NCBI GenBank assembly: GCA_024640385.1
Contig: JAHEFC010000157.1
Span: 1-8,791 of the forward strand
DNA: 8,791 nt
Direction: 5' to 3'
Source: Sphingobacteriales bacterium
GTDB lineage: Bacteria; Bacteroidota; Bacteroidia; Chitinophagales; Chitinophagaceae
A model generated the notes under the pieces. It was not told the origin of the DNA and ran no database searches. It saw nothing but the letters and a program-made list of their open reading frames with translations. The translations under genes were made by a program, and so were the position numbers. Below, piece after piece: positions 6,953 to 8,791 of the stretch (positions are counted from its first letter, which is position 1; each line of letters starts with the position of its first letter).

Positions 6953-7969
6953 TTATTGTTTTGCAAGCTGTATTACTTTCTCCCAGATACCGGCATCCAC
7001 CGGAATACCCAGTTCCATATTTTCTTTTCTTGTTCTCAGGGATTGCTCACCTGGGTAATAGATCTCCGTATTTTCTTTTGCGGGTACAGAGTTTTTGATC
7101 TGCTGTATGGTTTCATTGATCGCATGGTCAACAAATTCCAGGGTGTTGAATTTCAATGGATCTACTGCAATGAAAACCTGGCAGCAACTGCCGCAGGATC
7201 CTTTATCGTATTTGTCAATTCCTGCCGTGGTCAATCCGCCGGAAAGCAAGCTTGAAATAATGTCGAGCAGGATGGCAAACCCTGATCCCTTCCAATATCC
7301 CATGGGCAGTATTCTTCTGGATTCTTCGATCGCACCTGGATCATCGGTCAGGACGCCGTTGTTATCAAATCCTCCCGGATAGGGCAGTTTCTGTTCTTTT
7401 AACCGGGTCACCTGGAGTTTGCCATAAGAGTATTGCGACATGGCCATATCCAGCACCACATGCCCTTCTTTTCGGGGTACGGCCATGATGAAAGGATTAT
7501 TTCCAATGCCTCCCGACTTCGCTCCCCATGCCGGCATACAGGATTCGGTGTTGGTCCAGCAGATCCCGATATAACCTTTTTCCGCCGCAAGCCATCCGTA
7601 AGCTCCGCCGCGCATCCAGTGCGTGGTATTGTTCAGACTCACGAGGCCCAGGCCATTGGCCTTTGCCATTTCTGTGGCGCGGTTCATAGCAAACAGCGCA
7701 TTCAAGATACCCGCGCCCATATTGCCATTGTAGATCTCCATGGCGCCTAAATTGGCATGTAGCGTAGGTTCTGCATTCGGGTCAACCCATCCCTTATGCA
7801 GGTATTCTACAAAGCGTTCAACACGGTTAAGGCCATGGGAGTAAACGCCATCCCTGCTTGATTCGGTGTGAACCCTTGCACAGATTTGGGCTTTTTCTGC
7901 CGGCATGCCTGCGTTACGGAAAGCTTTTGCGATGGTCGATTGCATTTCGTCAAATGGTATCCTGGTCAT
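6953..7969 (-). CDS. dlgD: 2,3-diketo-L-gulonate reductase (3-dehydro-L-gulonate 2-dehydrogenase), Ldh2/MDH2 family
   Basis: This 338-residue protein belongs to the malate/L-lactate/ureidoglycolate dehydrogenase family, whose fold is unlike classical lactate dehydrogenase. It closely resembles E. coli YiaK/DlgD (332 residues, as I recall it). Shared stretches include GVYSHG-NR at 41-49, with the catalytic H45 matching YiaK His44, HWMRGG-YGW at 117-126, EKGYIGICWTN at 130-140, and RRILPMGYWKGSG at 218-230. The expected reaction is NADH-dependent reduction of 2,3-diketo-L-gulonate to 3-dehydro-L-gulonate, or its reverse, in the cytoplasm. An odd CGSCC cluster (C259, C262, C263) sits where YiaK has no cysteines. 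As the first gene of the operon, its promoter should lie in 7970-8096. Substrate specificity could differ from YiaK. Confidence 0.9.
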   Translation of the reverse strand: MTRIPFDEMQSTIAKAFRNAGMPAEKAQICARVHTESSRDGVYSHGLNRVERFVEYLHKGWVDPNAEPTLHANLGAMEIYNGNMGAGILNALFAMNRATEMAKANGLGLVSLNNTTHWMRGGAYGWLAAEKGYIGICWTNTESCMPAWGAKSGGIGNNPFIMAVPRKEGHVVLDMAMSQYSYGKLQVTRLKEQKLPYPGGFDNNGVLTDDPGAIEESRRILPMGYWKGSGFAILLDIISSLLSGGLTTAGIDKYDKGSCGSCCQVFIAVDPLKFNTLEFVDHAINETIQQIKNSVPAKENTEIYYPGEQSLRTRKENMELGIPVDAGIWEKVIQLAKQ

Positions 7970-7983
7970 GTTGATCTGTTTAC

Positions 7984-8004
7984 TTGATGTATAATTATAG
8001 TCAA
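7984..8004. promoter_or_regulatory. AT-rich interrupted palindrome upstream of dlgD operon
   Basis: A perfect 10-base palindrome, TATAATTATA (7990-7999), is flanked by TTGA (7984-7987) and TCAA (8001-8004), which are themselves inverted; the arms are off by one base. It lies 15-35 bases before the reductase ATG. That suits a promoter core, an operator, or both. No good TAnnTTTG box reads leftward in this gap. Confidence 0.35.
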
Positions 8005-8024
8005 TCTTTTAATGCATAACGAGG

Positions 8025-8055
8025 AAACCGATTTCAGAAAACCCAAACTGGTTTG
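8025..8055. promoter_or_regulatory. Candidate operator pair between divergent sugar-acid operon and exported protein
   Basis: AAACCGATTT (8025-8034) is symmetric around a central CG at eight of ten positions, resembling LacI-family operators. CAAAC-TG-GTTTG (8044-8055) is an inverted repeat with 5-base arms. Their centres are about 20 bases apart, roughly two helical turns. No regulator gene is in the window, so the binding protein is unknown. Confidence 0.35.
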
Positions 8056-8060
8056 TTTCT

Positions 8061-8068
8061 TACATTTG
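8061..8068 (+). promoter_or_regulatory. Candidate -7 box for the right-edge exported protein
   Basis: TACATTTG is a perfect match to TAnnTTTG. Transcription would begin near 8075, about 22 bases before the ATG at 8097, which supports that start. I found no TTTG or TTG at the expected distance upstream (about 8036-8041), so the promoter may depend on an activator. Confidence 0.4.
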
Positions 8069-8096
8069 GACAGGCTCATCCTTAATCAACCCAACC

Positions 8097-8791
8097 ATGT
8101 GCAGGCTCATCTTGACAGTTGCCTTGTTCACCAGTATAATTTCTTCGTCCAGTGCAAGGCCCGTCATTTCTTTTTTCAATGAATTGAAAAGTCCTGAACT
8201 CGTAAGATTATTCAGTGATTCGGCATTGATACCCACATTGAAACAATTGAATGCAGAGATACGGATGGGGATTCTTGATCTCACTCCCGAAAGGGCCGTC
8301 ATTGTTAAAAAACTTACGGAGGCTGGTATTCCCGTTGTTGCGTGGTTGCTTTTACCGGAAGAACAGGGGTACTGGTTTCATGCAGGCAATGGAGATATGG
8401 CTATCCGCCGATATATCGAAACCAGGAAATGGGCGGAAGAAAACGGGCTGAAATTCAAAGGCATGGGGCTGGACCTCGAATTGGATATGAACGACGTGAA
8501 ACTGGGACAGCAATCACCTGGTAAGCTGGTCTGGAAAATGTATGAGCGATTATATGATAAATCTGTAGTGGAAGAAGGCAGAAGGAAATATGCTGAGCTG
8601 ATCGCCATGATCCGGAAAGATGGCTACATGGTGGAGAGCTATTATGCGTCTTTCATCAAAGACGAAGTGAAAATAGGGAACAGTTCCATACAACAGTTCT
8701 CACAATTTCTTGATGTGAAAACTGACCGCGAAATTCCGATGCTGTACAGTTCTTTTATGGGTAATGCAGATGGCCTGATGAAGATCTACGG
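8097..8791 (+). CDS. Exported protein of unknown family, possible TIM-barrel glycosidase (3' end cut by window edge)
   Basis: The frame is open from a stop at 8010 to the window end, giving 231 codons from the ATG at 8097. Residues 1-20 (MCRLILTVAL, then a Ser-rich stretch ending SSSA) look like a signal peptide, so export to the periplasm is expected. After it come alternating strands and helices: FFNELKSPEL, then AEIRMGILDLTPERA, AGIPVVAWLLLPEEQGYW, GMGLDLELDMND with D126, E128 and D130, YMVESYYASF, and IPMLYSSFMG. This rhythm suits a (beta/alpha) barrel, and the D-L-E-L-D strand end resembles acidic catalytic strands of GH18-like hydrolases. I do not recognise the family, and the function is not assigned. 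It is divergent from the sugar-acid operon across a 127-base gap. ATG 8265 is an internal Met and would remove conserved-looking sequence. Confidence 0.75.
   Translation, partial: MCRLILTVALFTSIISSSSARPVISFFNELKSPELVRLFSDSALIPTLKQLNAEIRMGILDLTPERAVIVKKLTEAGIPVVAWLLLPEEQGYWFHAGNGDMAIRRYIETRKWAEENGLKFKGMGLDLELDMNDVKLGQQSPGKLVWKMYERLYDKSVVEEGRRKYAELIAMIRKDGYMVESYYASFIKDEVKIGNSSIQQFSQFLDVKTDREIPMLYSSFMGNADGLMKIY

Noticed and set aside
8071..8111. Direct repeat CAGGCTCATC at 8071-8080 and 8102-8111
   Set aside because: Two exact 10-base copies 31 bases apart, but the second lies in the signal-peptide codons and no third copy exists. It is too short to call a regulatory repeat without conservation.
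8060..8302. Minus-strand frame of 80 codons across the start of the exported protein
   Set aside because: It is antisense to the signal peptide and first strands of the plus-strand protein, has no domain or promoter of its own, and its composition does not resemble a real protein.
1..8791. tRNA, rRNA, CRISPR array, insertion sequence or riboswitch
   Set aside because: No repeated spacer pattern, transposase, terminal inverted repeats or cloverleaf-like region was seen, and noncoding gaps are at most about 130 bases.

Overview
The window looks like chromosomal DNA of a Bacteroidota bacterium, probably a plant-polysaccharide-degrading Chitinophagaceae-like or related soil lineage. Supporting signs are a SusB-like GH97 enzyme, a secreted GH43, starts preceded by A-rich sequence rather than Shine-Dalgarno sites, and boxes close to the Bacteroidota -7 consensus TAnnTTTG. 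The genus is inference. The DNA is densely coding: eight full or nearly full genes plus one cut at the right edge. I see no RNA genes, mobile elements or CRISPR arrays.

Left block (1-3294), glycan hydrolysis. A GH97 alpha-glucosidase-type enzyme runs leftward and loses only its last few codons at the window edge. A 53-residue single-span membrane protein lies 9 bases upstream of it on the same strand, probably in the same transcript. A secreted GH43 enzyme diverges from this pair across a 72-base gap that holds promoter-like boxes for both directions.

Middle block (3289-4585). A GNAT-type acetyltransferase (leftward) and a small cupin protein with a hydrophobic C-terminal tail (rightward) diverge from each other. 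Each overlaps the tail of its outer neighbour, by 6 and 4 bases.

Right block (4582-7969), a tight three-gene leftward operon: a YiaK/DlgD-type 2,3-diketo-L-gulonate reductase, a zinc-dependent polyol/aldonate dehydrogenase, and an ExuT-like sugar-acid transporter. The gaps are 9 and 4 bases. Together they suggest uptake of a hexuronate or aldonate and its oxidation or reduction in the cytoplasm. Kinase, dehydratase, aldolase or decarboxylase genes to finish the pathway are not in the window.

Right edge (8097-8791). Divergent from that operon is the first 231 codons of an exported protein of a family I do not recognise. It has a conserved-looking D-x-E motif that could belong to a TIM-barrel glycosidase. 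The 127-base gap before it contains a perfect TAnnTTTG box and several palindromes, one resembling a LacI-family operator. The window as a whole reads as sugar-acid and plant-glycan catabolism. The edge protein and the control regions are the parts least explained by known families.
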